Of a stretch of 64,000 nt of DNA, positions 50,125 to 60,010 are shown piece after piece. Within the stretch, counting starts at the first letter, position 1; every line of letters starts with the position of its first letter. A program made the position numbers and the translations under genes. The notes under the pieces are model-generated. The model was given only the letters and a program-made list of their open reading frames with translations. It was not told where the DNA came from and did not search any database. The DNA comes from Kitasatospora humi (GTDB lineage Bacteria > Actinomycetota > Actinomycetes > Streptomycetales > Streptomycetaceae), in contig NZ_JAJJPA010000007.1 in assembly GCF_020907985.1 (NCBI RefSeq), positions 177,470 to 241,469 of the forward strand, given 5' to 3'.

Positions 50125-51108
50125 CTACACAGCTTCCAGGATGTCGATCACGAAGACCAGGGTCGAGTTCGCAGGGATACCGTTCTGTGCCTGTCCGCCG
50201 TAGCCCAGGGACGGCGGGATCACCAGCTCCACCCGGCTGCCCACCGGCTGACCCACCAGCCCCTTGTCCCACCCGGCGATCACGCTGCCGGTGCCGATCT
50301 GCAACACCTGCGCCCCGCCGTGGCTCCACGACGAGTCGAACTGCTGGCCGTTGCTCCACAGCACCCCGGTGTACTGCAGCACCACCGACTGACCGGCCTG
50401 CACCGGCTTGCCGTCACCCTTGATCAGCACATTGACCTGCAGGTCCGACGGCGCGGGCGTGTTCGGCGGGATCGTGATCGTCGGCGCGGCCTTGCCGTTG
50501 TCCTTCACCTGCGGCTGGTTCGCGGCCGGCTGGGTCATCGTCCCCGTCACCACCGAGTCCTGCGGCACCGTCTGCACGATGTCCAGCGCGAACACCACGG
50601 TGTCGTCCTTGCCCACCCCCAGCTGCTGGTTGGTGTTGCTGCCGAACGCCGCCGACGGCGGCGCCACCACCAGCACCCGGGTGCCCACCTTCTTGCCCAC
50701 CACGGTCTCGTCGAACGCCGGCACCAACTGCCCGGTCCCCGCCTGGTACAGCTGCGGCTTCGCACCCGCGTCATAGGAACCCGCGACGTCCTTGCCCGTC
50801 GTCCAGTCCTTCGCCGTGTAACCGACCGTCACCCAGTCGCCCCGGCCCACCGTCGGCCCGTCCCCCTCGACCGCGGTGGTCACCACGAACTGGCCGGTCG
50901 GCTTCCCCGACGGCAGGGTGATGGCGGCCTTGCTGCCCACCGGCCCGCTGACGGTCGGCATCGGGGACGCCGACCCCACCGGAGTCGGCACCGAGGGCGC
51001 CGACGACGTGGGCACCGGCGACGGCCCGCTCTTCACGGGCGAACTGCTGCTGCACGCGGCCAGCAGCACCATCGGCAGGAGAACGAGCAACCCGACTCTG
51101 CGGCGCAC
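50125..51108 (-). CDS. FKBP-type isomerase lipoprotein with two FKBP-like domains
   Basis: The 327-residue protein starts MRRRVGLLVLLPMVLLAACS, a lipoprotein signal with lipid-modified Cys19. A Ser/Pro linker and two FKBP domains follow. The first (VTVGYTAKDWTTGKDVAGSY) is degenerate and closely resembles that of the membrane-anchored FKBP, indicating duplication. The second (VVLQYTGVLWSNGQQFDSSW, SVIAGWDKGLVGQPVGSRVELVIP) looks active. GTG 51108 (GAGG 5 bases before) is chosen; GTG 51129 is an in-frame alternative with a less typical signal peptide. Confidence 0.9.
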   Translation of the reverse strand: MRRRVGLLVLLPMVLLAACSSSSPVKSGPSPVPTSSAPSVPTPVGSASPMPTVSGPVGSKAAITLPSGKPTGQFVVTTAVEGDGPTVGRGDWVTVGYTAKDWTTGKDVAGSYDAGAKPQLYQAGTGQLVPAFDETVVGKKVGTRVLVVAPPSAAFGSNTNQQLGVGKDDTVVFALDIVQTVPQDSVVTGTMTQPAANQPQVKDNGKAAPTITIPPNTPAPSDLQVNVLIKGDGKPVQAGQSVVLQYTGVLWSNGQQFDSSWSHGGAQVLQIGTGSVIAGWDKGLVGQPVGSRVELVIPPSLGYGGQAQNGIPANSTLVFVIDILEAV

Positions 51109-51130
51109 GGCGACCTCACTGTCAGTCACA

Positions 51131-51146
51131 TTTACGGATCAGTAAA
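51131..51146. promoter_or_regulatory. Inverted repeat TTTAC-N6-GTAAA
   Basis: A 16-bp inverted repeat just upstream of the FKBP lipoprotein start, in an AT-richer patch. It could be an operator or a promoter element. Confidence 0.35.
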
Positions 51147-51160
51147 CGTGACCAGACTAG

Positions 51161-51203
51161 GGCCGGCGTGCCCCGCCCTCGGGGAGGACGGGGCACGCCG
51201 GCC
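51161..51203 (-). terminator. Terminator after pafA
   Basis: A perfect 15-bp stem (51161-51175 with 51189-51203) and 13-base loop lie 11 bases past the pafA stop, separating it from the FKBP lipoprotein gene. Confidence 0.8.
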
Positions 51204-51214
51204 GGAGAAAGGGA

Positions 51215-52576
51215 TCACATTCCGGCGATCAGCTTCTCCACCCGCTCGTCCACCGAGCGGAACGGGTCCTTGCAGAGCACCGTCCGCTGCGCCTGGTCGT
51301 TCAGCTTCAGGTGCACCCAGTCCACCGTGAAGTCACGGCGCTGCTCCTGCGCCCGGCGGATGAAGTCCCCGCGCAACCGGGCCCGGGTCGTCTGCGGCGG
51401 CACCGACTTGGCCTCGAAGACCTTCAGATCGGTGGTCACCCGCTTGGCCTGCCCCTTGCCCTGCATCAGGTAGAAGAGCCCGCGGCGGCGGTGGATGTCG
51501 TGGTACGCCAGGTCGATCTGCGCGATCCGCGGGTTCGACATGCTCATCTGGTGCTTCTCCCGGTACCGCTCGATCAACTGGTACTTCATGATCCAGTCGA
51601 TCTCGGTCCCGGCCCGGGACAGGTCCTCGGTGCGCACCGCCTCCAACGTGCGGCCCCACAGCTCCAGCACCCGGCCCACCGTGCCCTCGTTCAGCCCCTT
51701 GCGGTCGGCGAACTCCACCGCCTTCGCGTAGTACTCCTCCTGGATCTCCAGGGCGCTCGCCTCCCGGCCGTTGGCCAGGCGCACCTGGTGGCGGCCCGTC
51801 AGGTCGTGGCTGACCTCGCGGATCGCCCGGATCGGGTTCTCCAGCGTCAGGTCGCGCATCACCACCCCGGCCTCGATCAGCCGCAGCACCAGGTCCGTCG
51901 CGCCCACCTTCAGCAGCGTGGTGGTCTCCGACATGTTGGAGTCGCCGACGATCACGTGCAGCCGGCGGTAGCGCTCGGCGTCCGCGTGCGGCTCGTCCCG
52001 GGTGTTGATGATCGGACGGGACCGGGTGGTCGCCGAGCTGACGCCCTCCCAGATGTGCTCCGCCCGCTGGCTCACGCAGAACACCGCGCCGCGCGGGGTC
52101 TGCAGCACCTTGCCCGCGCCGCAGATCAGCTGACGGGTCACCAGGAACGGGATCAGCACGTCCGCCAACCGGGAGAACTCGCCGTGCCGCGCCACCAGGT
52201 AGTTCTCGTGGCAGCCGTAGGAGTTGCCGGCCGAGTCGGTGTTGTTCTTGAACAGGTAGACGTCCCCGGCGATGCCCTCCTCGTGCAGCCGCCGCTCGGC
52301 GTCCACCAGCAGACCCTCCAGGATCCGCTCGCCGGCCTTGTCGTGCGTCACCAGCTCGACGACGTCATCGCACTCCGGGGTGGCGTACTCGGGGTGCGAA
52401 CCGACGTCCAGATACAGGCGAGCGCCATTGCGCAGGAACACATTGCTGCTGCGGCCCCAGGAAACTACGCGGCGGAAGAGGTACCTGGCCACCTCGTCCG
52501 GAGACAGACGCCGTTGTCCCCGGAACGTACACGTGACGCCGTACTCGTTCTCCAGCCCGAAAATTCGGCGGTCCAT
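51215..52576 (-). CDS. pafA: Pup-protein ligase
   Basis: The 453-residue protein belongs to the glutamine-synthetase-like PafA/Dop family. It has [20 protein letters not shown] with the metal-binding ENEYG, then [21 protein letters not shown]-type [19 protein letters not shown], and [27 protein letters not shown]. It uses ATP to link deamidated Pup to substrate lysines. The absence of the long N-terminal loop of Dop identifies it as PafA. It is flanked by terminators on both sides and so is probably transcribed separately from the proteasome subunits. Confidence 0.96.
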   Translation of the reverse strand: MDRRIFGLENEYGVTCTFRGQRRLSPDEVARYLFRRVVSWGRSSNVFLRNGARLYLDVGSHPEYATPECDDVVELVTHDKAGERILEGLLVDAERRLHEEGIAGDVYLFKNNTDSAGNSYGCHENYLVARHGEFSRLADVLIPFLVTRQLICGAGKVLQTPRGAVFCVSQRAEHIWEGVSSATTRSRPIINTRDEPHADAERYRRLHVIVGDSNMSETTTLLKVGATDLVLRLIEAGVVMRDLTLENPIRAIREVSHDLTGRHQVRLANGREASALEIQEEYYAKAVEFADRKGLNEGTVGRVLELWGRTLEAVRTEDLSRAGTEIDWIMKYQLIERYREKHQMSMSNPRIAQIDLAYHDIHRRRGLFYLMQGKGQAKRVTTDLKVFEAKSVPPQTTRARLRGDFIRRAQEQRRDFTVDWVHLKLNDQAQRTVLCKDPFRSVDERVEKLIAGM

Positions 52577-52674
52577 GCAGGGACTTTACGCTTCCGGGGG
52601 CCCTCTGAAACCGTTTCCGCCACGCCAATCGAAGCACGATCCGACGGATGCCGAAATCCCCCGGACAAACGGGC

Positions 52675-52719
52675 GCGGCGGTGGGGTGCGGCGCGCTCGG
52701 CACCGCACCCCACCGCCGC
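52675..52719 (-). terminator. Terminator after prcA
   Basis: A perfect 17-bp stem (52675-52691 with 52703-52719) with an 11-base loop, 6 bases after the prcA stop. Confidence 0.85.
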
Positions 52720-52725
52720 CCGGGC

Positions 52726-53484
52726 CTACTCGTCCTCGGTCGACTCCGGCTCCGCCAGGTCGGCATCCGCCGCCGCGGCCGACTCCTGGCTCAGCAGCCG
52801 GCTCAGCTGCGGGCCCAGGATCCGCTTGAACTTGCGCTGCTGCGGGCGCACCCGGTCCAGCACGGCCACCTCCAGCTGCTCCGGCGTCAGCGCCCGGGGC
52901 GTGCCGCCGTTCGGGTCGCGGGCCAGCGAGTCCACGGCCAGCTTCAGCGCCTCGGCCAGGCTCATGCCCACCTGGTGGCGCTGCCCCAGGTAGTTCCCGA
53001 TCTGGTCGGCGTTGCCACCGACCACCACCGAGTTCTTCTCGTCCACCACCGAACCGTCCGGGGTGAGCCGGTAGATCTGGTCGTCCTCCGGGGTCCGGCC
53101 GACCTCGGCGACGATCAGCTCCACCTCGTACGGCTTCTCGCCGACCGAGGAGAAGATGGTGCCCAGCGTCTGGGCGTAGACGTTGGCCAGCCCACGGGCC
53201 GTCACGTCGGCCCGGTCGTAGGAGTATCCACGCAGGTCGGCGTAGCGCACGCCACCGATCCGCAGGTTCTCGAACTCGTTGTAGCGGCCGACCGCCGCGA
53301 ACGCGATCTTGTCGTAGATCTCGGACACCTTGTGCAGCGCCCGGGAGGTGTTCTCGGCCACGAAGACGATGCCGTCGGCGTAGGTGAGCACGACCACGCT
53401 GCGGCCGCGCGCGATGCCCTTGCGGGCGTACTCCGCGCGATCCGCCATGGCCTGCTGGGGCGAGACGTAGAACGGTGTGGACAC
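52726..53484 (-). CDS. prcA: 20S proteasome alpha subunit
   Basis: The 252-residue protein has the actinobacterial alpha-subunit start ([45 protein letters not shown]), with the N-terminal gate segment. An acidic Ala/Asp/Glu-rich tail ends the protein. Alpha rings cap the beta rings and bind the Arc ATPase C-terminus. It follows prcB by 66 bp in the same transcript. Confidence 0.96.
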   Translation of the reverse strand: MSTPFYVSPQQAMADRAEYARKGIARGRSVVVLTYADGIVFVAENTSRALHKVSEIYDKIAFAAVGRYNEFENLRIGGVRYADLRGYSYDRADVTARGLANVYAQTLGTIFSSVGEKPYEVELIVAEVGRTPEDDQIYRLTPDGSVVDEKNSVVVGGNADQIGNYLGQRHQVGMSLAEALKLAVDSLARDPNGGTPRALTPEQLEVAVLDRVRPQQRKFKRILGPQLSRLLSQESAAAADADLAEPESTEDE

Positions 53485-53550
53485 CGGCGGTCGTCCCTTC
53501 TGGTTCGGGCTCCCGCGGCCCCGCTGCGGGGTGCCGGGAGCGGTGGCGGA

Positions 53551-54393
53551 CTACTGGAGCGGGGCCTGCGGGCCGTCGGGGCGGATGCGGCGGTCATCGG
53601 TGATCGACACCGCGATCCGCGACACCTCCTCCTCGGAGAGCCTGCGGATGCCCTCGTCGGTGATCAGGGTGACGATCGGGAAGATCTTGCGGGCCAGGTC
53701 CGGGCCGCCGGTGGCGGAGTCGTCGTCGGCCGCGTCGTAGAGCGCCTGGACCACCAGGACGGCGGCCTGGTCGGCCGTCAGGTCCGGGCTGTAGAGCTTC
53801 TTCAGCGAGCCCCGGGCGAAGACCGAGCCGGAGCCGGTGGCGGCGAAGTTGCGCTCCTCGGAGCGGCCGCCGGTGACGTCGTAGGTGAAGATCCGGCCGC
53901 GCCCGAGGTCCAGGTCGTAGCCGGCGAACATCGGCACCACGGCCAGGCCCTGCATCGCCATGCCCAGGTTGCCCCGGATCATCGTGGTCAGCCGGTTGGC
54001 CTTGCCCTCCAGGGAGAGCACGGTGCCCTCGATCTTCTCGTAGTGCTCCAGCTCCAGCTGGAACAGGCGCACCATCTCGACCGCCAGGCCCGCGGTGCCG
54101 GCGATGCCGACCGCGCTGTACTCGTCGGCCGGGAAGACCTTCTCGATGTCACGCTGGGCGATCACGTTGCCCATGGTGGCCCGGCGGTCACCCGCGATCA
54201 CCACACCGCCGTCGAAGACCGCGGCCACGATGGTGGTGCCGTGCGGCGCCTCCACGGTCACACCGGCCGGGAGCGCCCGGCGCCCGGGGAGGAGCTCAGG
54301 CGAGTGCTCAGCCAGGAACTCCATGAAGGAGGAATGTCCGGGGGTGAGGAAGGCAGCCGGTAGACGCCCGGTGCCACGAGTGTTGGCTTCCAC
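53551..54393 (-). CDS. prcB: 20S proteasome beta subunit
   Basis: The 280-residue precursor has a 52-residue propeptide ending in EAPHG; autocleavage exposes the catalytic Thr53 of [19 protein letters not shown]. The GTG at 54393 has GGAAGG upstream and matches family length. The first 136 bases lie inside the 3' end of the upstream endonuclease VII-like gene, in another frame. Confidence 0.95.
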   Translation of the reverse strand: MEANTRGTGRLPAAFLTPGHSSFMEFLAEHSPELLPGRRALPAGVTVEAPHGTTIVAAVFDGGVVIAGDRRATMGNVIAQRDIEKVFPADEYSAVGIAGTAGLAVEMVRLFQLELEHYEKIEGTVLSLEGKANRLTTMIRGNLGMAMQGLAVVPMFAGYDLDLGRGRIFTYDVTGGRSEERNFAATGSGSVFARGSLKKLYSPDLTADQAAVLVVQALYDAADDDSATGGPDLARKIFPIVTLITDEGIRRLSEEEVSRIAVSITDDRRIRPDGPQAPLQ

Positions 54394-54938
54394 ACGATTC
54401 CTTCCAGGTAGTCGGCAGCCCGCCGGAGCGCGTCGGGCCGATCCTTCATCTGCCCCAGCGCCGCGTTGCACGCGAAACAGAGGATGCCACGGACCCTACC
54501 CGTTTCGTGGTCGTGATCCACATGCTCGGCCCGACTGTCCTGACAGATCGGACAGAGGTGGCACTGGTCCCGGAGCATTGCCTGAAGGTCTGCCTCGGAG
54601 AGGCCGTACTTTCGGCGAAAATAGCTTTCACGGTTCCGTGCCGCCGTACACGTTTTGCAGTAGGCCGCAAGGCCACTGACCTGACTGGCGTTCCGATCCC
54701 ATTCGGCATGCGGCTTGATCTGCTCGCACTTCGCACACCGCTTGTGCCCTTCGGGCACTTCGACGCGCGGCCGCGGGACTTTCCCCTTCGCCCGCTGCCG
54801 CGCGTCGTAGTACTGCGCCGAGCACGCACGGCAATACGCCTGAAGACCGCTCTTCATCGACCTATTGCGTGCGAACGACTCACGCTCGAGCCATTGCTGG
54901 CACTTGCTGCACCAGGCTCGACTTTCCAAATCGGACAT
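54258..54938 (-). CDS. Endonuclease VII-like zinc/HNH nuclease embedded in the Pup-proteasome locus
   Basis: The 226-residue protein has two CxxC...CxxC modules (Cys10/13/36/39 and Cys68/71/94/97) and a C-terminal endonuclease VII-type His-Me finger: [34 protein letters not shown]. Phage T4 endonuclease VII cleaves branched DNA; the role here is unknown. A similar gene is found at this place in Streptomyces as far as I recall. The GC content is visibly lower than in its neighbours. The last ~44 residues overlap prcB out of frame; pup lies just upstream (6-bp gap). Confidence 0.85.
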   Translation of the reverse strand: MSDLESRAWCSKCQQWLERESFARNRSMKSGLQAYCRACSAQYYDARQRAKGKVPRPRVEVPEGHKRCAKCEQIKPHAEWDRNASQVSGLAAYCKTCTAARNRESYFRRKYGLSEADLQAMLRDQCHLCPICQDSRAEHVDHDHETGRVRGILCFACNAALGQMKDRPDALRRAADYLEGIVWKPTLVAPGVYRLPSSPPDIPPSWSSWLSTRLSSSPGAGRSRPV

Positions 54939-54944
54939 TCAGGA

Positions 54945-55163
54945 CTATTGCCCACCTTTCTGAACAAAGCCCCTCACGAAATCCTCGGCATTGGACTCGA
55001 GCACTTCATCGATTTCGTCCAGCACCGCGTCCACGTCGTCGTTCAGCTTGTCCTGGCGCTCCTTGAGCTCGTCGGACTGCTGGGCCTCCGCGGCCTGCTC
55101 TTCGGTCTCCTCGGTGGCGCGGTTGGCCCGCTGCTGACCGCCGCCGGTGTCCTTGGTCGCCAT
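54945..55163 (-). CDS. pup: Prokaryotic ubiquitin-like protein Pup
   Basis: The 72-residue protein is rich in Gln, Glu and Asp and ends in Gly-Gly-Gln. The C-terminal Gln must be deamidated by Dop before PafA can ligate it. The central helical part (SDELKERQDKLNDDVDAVLDE) contacts the Arc coiled coil. It begins MATKDTGGGQQ, lies 105 bp downstream of dop and runs directly into the endonuclease VII-like gene. Confidence 0.97.
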   Translation of the reverse strand: MATKDTGGGQQRANRATEETEEQAAEAQQSDELKERQDKLNDDVDAVLDEIDEVLESNAEDFVRGFVQKGGQ

Positions 55164-55268
55164 GCCCCTCACCCCTTCGCATCGTCGGTCGGTAGTACTG
55201 GTGGAACGTCCGGGCCCCACCAGGATGATTCCCCGTCAGCCAACCTTTCACTCAAGGTAGCGGATCAC

Positions 55269-56780
55269 TCACCCACCGGAGAGGACCCGGACCAGGTCCT
55301 CGGCGGTGCGGCAGCGGTCCAGCAGGTCCTTGACGTGGCTGCGGGTGCCGCGCAGTGGCTCCAGGGTGGGCACCCGCTGCAGCGAGTCGCGGCCGGGCAG
55401 GTCGAAGATCACCGAGTCCCAGGAGGCCGCGGCGACGTGCTCCGCGTACTGCTCCAGGCAGCGGCCGCGGAAGTAGGCCCTGGTGTCGTCCGGCGGCTCG
55501 TGGACGGCGCGCAGCACCTCGTCCTCGGTCACCAGGCGCTCGAACCGCCCGCGGGCGACGAGCCGGTTGTAGAGCCCCTTCTCGGGCCGCACGTCGCTGT
55601 ACTGCAGGTCGACAAGGTGCAGCCGGGGGTTGTCCCAGTCGAGCCCGTCACGCTGCCGGTAGCCCTCCAGCAGCTCCCGCTTGGCGATCCAGTCGAGCTG
55701 CCGGGACAGGCTCATCGGGTCGCGTTCCAGCCGGGAGAGCACGTCCTCCCAGCGGATCAGCACGTCCTTGGTCTGCTCGTCGGCGTCGTGGCCGTAGCGG
55801 TCCTCGACGAACTTGCGGGCCAGCTCGTAGTACTCCATCTGGAGCTGGACGGCGGTGAGCTTGCGGCCGTTGCGCAGCGTGACGAGGTGCTGCAGCGAGG
55901 GGTCGTGGGAGACCCGGTGCAGGGTGCGGACCGGTTGGTCGACGGCGAGGTCGACGGCGATGAATCCGGCCTCGATCATGGAGAGTACCAGTGAGGTGGT
56001 GCCGAGCTTGAGGTAGGTGGAGATCTCCGAGAGGTTGGCGTCGCCGATGATGACGTGCAGCCGGCGGTACTTCTCGGCGTCGGCGTGCGGTTCGTCGCGG
56101 GTGTTGATGATGGGCCGCTTGAGCGTGGTTTCGAGGCCCACCTCCACCTCGAAGTAGTCGGCGCGCTGGCTGATCTGGAAGCCGTGGGCGGCGCCGTCCT
56201 GGCCGATGCCGACCCGGCCGGAGCCGGTGACGACCTGGCGGGAGACGAAGAACGGGGTGAGGTGGCGGACGATGTCGGCGAACGGGGTGGCCCGCTGCAT
56301 CAGGTAGTTCTCGTGGGTGCCGTAGGAGGCGCCCTTGTTGTCGGTGTTGTTCTTGTAGAGATGGATGTTCTGCCCGTTGGGCAGTTCCAGGGCGCGGGCA
56401 GCCGCCTCGGCCATGATCCGCTCGCCGGCCTTGTCCCAGAGCACGGCGTCGCGCGGGTTGGTGACCTCGGGCGAGCTGTACTCGGGGTGGGCGTGGTCGA
56501 CGTAGAAGCGGGCGCCATTGGTGAGGATGATGTTGGCCAGGCCGATGTCCTCGTCGGTGAGCTGGCTGGCGTCCGCGACTTCGCGGGCGAGGTCGAACCC
56601 GCGCGCGTCGCGCAGCGGGTTCTCCTCCTCGAAGTCCCAGCGGGCGCGACGCGCCCGGTGCATCGCCGCCGCGTAGGCGTTGACGATCTGGGACGAGGTG
56701 AGCATGGCGTTGGCATTGGGGTGGCCGGGTACGGAGATGCCGTACTCGGTCTCGATGCCCATCACGCGCCTTACGGTCAT
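55269..56780 (-). CDS. dop: Deamidase/depupylase of Pup
   Basis: The 503-residue protein belongs to the PafA/Dop family. It has [20 protein letters not shown] with the metal-binding ETEYG and the Dop-specific loop region ([22 protein letters not shown]), then [13 protein letters not shown] and [23 protein letters not shown]. It deamidates the C-terminal Gln of Pup and removes Pup from proteins. The extra N-terminal segment and length distinguish it from PafA. Confidence 0.96.
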   Translation of the reverse strand: MTVRRVMGIETEYGISVPGHPNANAMLTSSQIVNAYAAAMHRARRARWDFEEENPLRDARGFDLAREVADASQLTDEDIGLANIILTNGARFYVDHAHPEYSSPEVTNPRDAVLWDKAGERIMAEAAARALELPNGQNIHLYKNNTDNKGASYGTHENYLMQRATPFADIVRHLTPFFVSRQVVTGSGRVGIGQDGAAHGFQISQRADYFEVEVGLETTLKRPIINTRDEPHADAEKYRRLHVIIGDANLSEISTYLKLGTTSLVLSMIEAGFIAVDLAVDQPVRTLHRVSHDPSLQHLVTLRNGRKLTAVQLQMEYYELARKFVEDRYGHDADEQTKDVLIRWEDVLSRLERDPMSLSRQLDWIAKRELLEGYRQRDGLDWDNPRLHLVDLQYSDVRPEKGLYNRLVARGRFERLVTEDEVLRAVHEPPDDTRAYFRGRCLEQYAEHVAAASWDSVIFDLPGRDSLQRVPTLEPLRGTRSHVKDLLDRCRTAEDLVRVLSGG

Positions 56781-56850
56781 CCGGCCCTCCTTGCCCGGTG
56801 CTGCCCGTCGCCCCGCCGGGTGGCGGGACGCCGACGTCCCTGGGGTGGCA

Positions 56851-56886
56851 CCGCGGCTGACGGAGCGTCGGGGCCGTCAGCCGCGG
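56851..56886 (-). terminator. Terminator after arc
   Basis: A perfect 13-bp stem (56851-56863 with 56874-56886) and 10-base loop, 17 bases past the arc stop and before dop. Confidence 0.75.
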
Positions 56887-56903
56887 TTGGTGCGGGCGGC
56901 GGG

Positions 56904-58670
56904 TTAGAGGTACTGCCCGGTGTTCGCCACGGTGTCGATGGAACGGCCGGACTCGGCGCCCTGCTTGCCGGTGACCAGGGTGCGGATGAAGACGATCCGC
57001 TCGCCCTTCTTGCCGGAGATCCGGGCCCAGTCGTCCGGGTTGGTGGTGTTGGGCAGGTCCTCGTTCTCCTTGAACTCGTCCACGCAGGCGGCGAGCAGGT
57101 GGGAGACGCGCAGGCCGCGCTGCCCGTGGTCGAGGAAGTCCTTGATCGCCATCTTCTTGGCCCGGTCCACGATGTTCTGGATCATGGCGCCGGAGTTGAA
57201 GTCCTTGAAGTAAAGGACTTCCTTGTCGCCGTTGGCGTAGGTGACCTCCAGGAAGCGGTTCTCCTCGGTCTCACCGTACATCCGCTCGACCACCGACTGG
57301 ATCATGGCGGCGACGGTGGCGTCCAGCGAGCCGTCGTGCTCCTTGAGGTCGTCGGGGTGGAACGGCAGCGAGCTCTTCAGGTACTTGGAGAAGATGTCCT
57401 TGGCGGCCTCGGCGTCCGGGCGCTCGATCTTGATCTTGACGTCGAGACGTCCGGGCCGCAGGATCGCCGGGTCGATCATGTCCTCGCGGTTGGAGGCGCC
57501 GATCACGATGACGTTCTCCAGGCCCTCGACACCGTCGATCTCGGCGAGCAGCTGGGGGACGATGGTGTTCTCCACGTCCGAGCTGACGCCGGAGCCGCGG
57601 GTGCGGAAGAGCGACTCCATCTCGTCGAAGAAGACGATGACCGGGGTGCCCTCGCCGGCCTTCTCACGGGCCCGCTGGAAGACCAGGCGGATCTGCCGCT
57701 CGGTCTCGCCGACGTACTTGTTGAGCAGCTCGGGGCCCTTGATATTGAGGAAGTAGCTCTTGCCCTGCGGCTGCCCGGTGACCTCGGCGACCTTCTTGGC
57801 GAGCGAGTTGGCCACCGCCTTGGCGATCAGCGTCTTGCCGCAGCCGGGCGGGCCGTAGAGCAGCACGCCCTTCGGCGGGCGCAGCTCGTACTCCTTGAAG
57901 AGGTCGGCGTGCAGGTAGGGCAGCTCGACCGCGTCGCGGATCTGCTCGATCTGGGCGCCGAGGCCGCCGATCTGCCGGTAGTCGATGTCCGGGACCTCTT
58001 CGAGGACGAGCTCCTCGACCTCGGCCTTGGGCACGACCTCGTAGACGTGGCCGGAGCGGGGGTCCATCAGCAGGGCGTCGCCGGCGCGCAGGTTGACCCC
58101 GCGCAGCGAGTCGGCGAGGCGCACCACGCGCTCCTCGTCGGTGTGGCCGAGGACCAGCGCGCGTTCGCCGTCCTCGAGCACCTCCTTGAGGGTGACCAGT
58201 TCGCCCACGGATTCGAAGTCGAAGGCGTCGACGACGTTCAGCGCCTCGTTGAGCAGCACTTCCTGGCCGCGCTGGAGCTCGTCCAGGTCGATGGCGGGGC
58301 TGACGTTGACGCGGAGCTTGCGGCCTCCGGTGAAGATGTCGGCGGTGCCGTCCTCGTTCTTGGTGAGGAAGGTGCCGAATCCGGCGGGGGGCTGGGCGAG
58401 CCGGTCGACTTCCTCCTTGAGGGCCACGATCTGGTCGCGGGCCTCGCGCAAGGTGGCGGCGAGTCGCTCGTTCTGGGCGGTCACGCCGGCCAGGTTGGTC
58501 TGGAGCTCGACGATGCGGTCCTCGAGGACCCTCGAAGAGCGCGGGGCTTCGGCCAGCTTGCGACGCAGCACGGCGATCTCCTGCTCCAGGTACGAGACCT
58601 GTGCGGCCTCGTCGGAACCACGGGCGGGCTTTCCGGCACTGCGGTTGTAGTCGTCATCGTGGGCTGCCAC
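56904..58670 (-). CDS. arc: Proteasome-activating AAA ATPase (Arc/Mpa)
   Basis: The 588-residue protein has a coiled coil (about residues 26-90), two OB-fold interdomains, and an AAA module with Walker A GPPGCGKT (273-280) and Walker [10 protein letters not shown]. It ends in the Gly-Gln-Tyr-Leu tail that docks into the 20S alpha ring. It unfolds pupylated proteins. GTG 58670 has GGAGGTGAGG upstream at proper spacing; GTG 58679 would sit too close to that site. Confidence 0.96.
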   Translation of the reverse strand: MAAHDDDYNRSAGKPARGSDEAAQVSYLEQEIAVLRRKLAEAPRSSRVLEDRIVELQTNLAGVTAQNERLAATLREARDQIVALKEEVDRLAQPPAGFGTFLTKNEDGTADIFTGGRKLRVNVSPAIDLDELQRGQEVLLNEALNVVDAFDFESVGELVTLKEVLEDGERALVLGHTDEERVVRLADSLRGVNLRAGDALLMDPRSGHVYEVVPKAEVEELVLEEVPDIDYRQIGGLGAQIEQIRDAVELPYLHADLFKEYELRPPKGVLLYGPPGCGKTLIAKAVANSLAKKVAEVTGQPQGKSYFLNIKGPELLNKYVGETERQIRLVFQRAREKAGEGTPVIVFFDEMESLFRTRGSGVSSDVENTIVPQLLAEIDGVEGLENVIVIGASNREDMIDPAILRPGRLDVKIKIERPDAEAAKDIFSKYLKSSLPFHPDDLKEHDGSLDATVAAMIQSVVERMYGETEENRFLEVTYANGDKEVLYFKDFNSGAMIQNIVDRAKKMAIKDFLDHGQRGLRVSHLLAACVDEFKENEDLPNTTNPDDWARISGKKGERIVFIRTLVTGKQGAESGRSIDTVANTGQYL

Positions 58671-58893
58671 GGTCCTCACCTCCTCCGGGGAGCGGGATGC
58701 TTCCAGACCCTACCTGTACCAGGGGTCGTGTAAACCCCTAGATCAAGAAAGACGGAAGGGGTGTGTCCGATCTTCACCCGAGTGTGCTTCCCCTCTGGCA
58801 GGTGGATACCCACCGCACACGCCCGGAAAGCGGCCGGGAGGTAGGGTCGAGCGAGTCAATACCCGATCGTGACCGTTGTGTAGGCAGGAACCG

Positions 58894-59196
58894 ATGTCAG
58901 TGACCAGTGGGGCGGAAGCCGCCGAGCCGCTCGAAGTGTGGATCGATCAGGACCTGTGCACCGGCGACGGGATCTGCGTGCAGTACGCGCCCGAGGTCTT
59001 CGAACTGGACATCGACGGGCTGGCCTATGTGAAGGGCGAGGACGACGAGTTGCGCCAGCAGCCGGGCGAGACGGCGCCGGTTCCGCTGACGCTGCTTCAG
59101 GACGTGGTCGACTCGGCGCGGGAGTGCCCGGGCGACTGCATCCACGTCCGCCGGGTCTCGGACCGGGTGGAGGTGTACGGCCCGGACGCCGACTAG
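58894..59196 (+). CDS. Small ferredoxin ([3Fe-4S]/[4Fe-4S] type)
   Basis: The 100-residue acidic protein has cysteines at 22, 28, 78 and 82 (LCTGDGICVQYAPEVF and ARECPGDCIHV), typical of the short ferredoxins that serve cytochromes P450 and other oxidoreductases in Streptomyces. The ATG at 58894 follows GCAGGAA. It is divergent from arc with a 223-bp intergenic region. The redox partner is not evident here. Confidence 0.9.
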   Translation: MSVTSGAEAAEPLEVWIDQDLCTGDGICVQYAPEVFELDIDGLAYVKGEDDELRQQPGETAPVPLTLLQDVVDSARECPGDCIHVRRVSDRVEVYGPDAD

Positions 59197-59244
59197 CGCC
59201 CGGGGGCCGTTCGACTGCTGACGTCCCGTCAGTACTGCGTCGGG

Positions 59245-59853
59245 TCAGGTGGTGGCGGACGGGACGCTGTGCTCGGTGCGGGTGAAGGCGTCCCCGTGCC
59301 GGGTCCAGTCGAGTTGCACGGTGAGGTCCGGGCAGCAGCGCGGTACGTCGGCGGTGGAGTAGCCCCGGGCCTGGGCGGTGATGGTGCCGTCGGCGCGCAG
59401 GGCGAGCCCGGTGACGGTGTAGTCCTGGTGCCAGTCGACCAGGACGTCGTGCACCCGGGGGGTGCCGCCGGGGCCGGCGGTGATGACGAAGACGCCGTCG
59501 GGTGCCGCACCGGCGCCGGCCGCGCAGTGGGCGGCGGCGACGGTGGCGGGGGTGCCGTCGCCGAGGTCGGCGGCGAAGCTGAGGGTGACGGTGGCGGGCA
59601 GTGGCCCGCAGTCGAGCGGCAGGGCCGCCTTGGCGGCGTCGGGCGCGGCACCGGCGGGCAGGGCCTTGGGGGCGCCGCCGCCGGCCGCCGGGGCGGGGTC
59701 CGCGGCGCTGAGGTGGGCGCTGGGGGCGGCAGCCATGGTGGCGGTCACCAGGGCGGCGCAGCCGGCCGCGACCGCGAGCCAGCGCCAGGGTCCGGAGCGG
59801 GCCGCCGGCCCGGGCCGGGAGGTGTGGTCCGCGACGTCCGCTGCGCTGGGCAA
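59245..59853 (-). CDS. Membrane-anchored or secreted protein of unknown function
   Basis: The 202-residue protein has one N-terminal hydrophobic segment (WRWLAVAAGCAALVTATMAA) and an exported Ala/Pro/Asp-rich domain. Cysteine pairs (PLDCGPLP, AAHCAAG, PRCCPDL) suggest disulfides. No family was recognised. The TTG at 59853 has GGAGGGG upstream; in-frame starts further up (to 59961) are possible. It is convergent with the ferredoxin gene. Confidence 0.7.
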   Translation of the reverse strand: MPSAADVADHTSRPGPAARSGPWRWLAVAAGCAALVTATMAAAPSAHLSAADPAPAAGGGAPKALPAGAAPDAAKAALPLDCGPLPATVTLSFAADLGDGTPATVAAAHCAAGAGAAPDGVFVITAGPGGTPRVHDVLVDWHQDYTVTGLALRADGTITAQARGYSTADVPRCCPDLTVQLDWTRHGDAFTRTEHSVPSATT

Positions 59854-59960
59854 AAGGGGTCCCCTCCACCGGCCGGGTGTCTGTGTGTGGGGAGCATCGT
59901 CGCACATCAGTGGTAGTGCGTACGAATGGGACTCGGACCGGCCGGGCGGGGCCTGACGCA

Positions 59961-59993
59961 CTGAAGGCCCATCGGGTCCCGATGGGCCTTCAG
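59961..59993 (-). terminator. Terminator after trmI
   Basis: A perfect 14-bp stem (59961-59974 with 59980-59993) and 5-base loop, 17 bases past the trmI stop. Confidence 0.85.
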
Positions 59994-60010
59994 GTGGACC
60001 GGCGGCGGTC

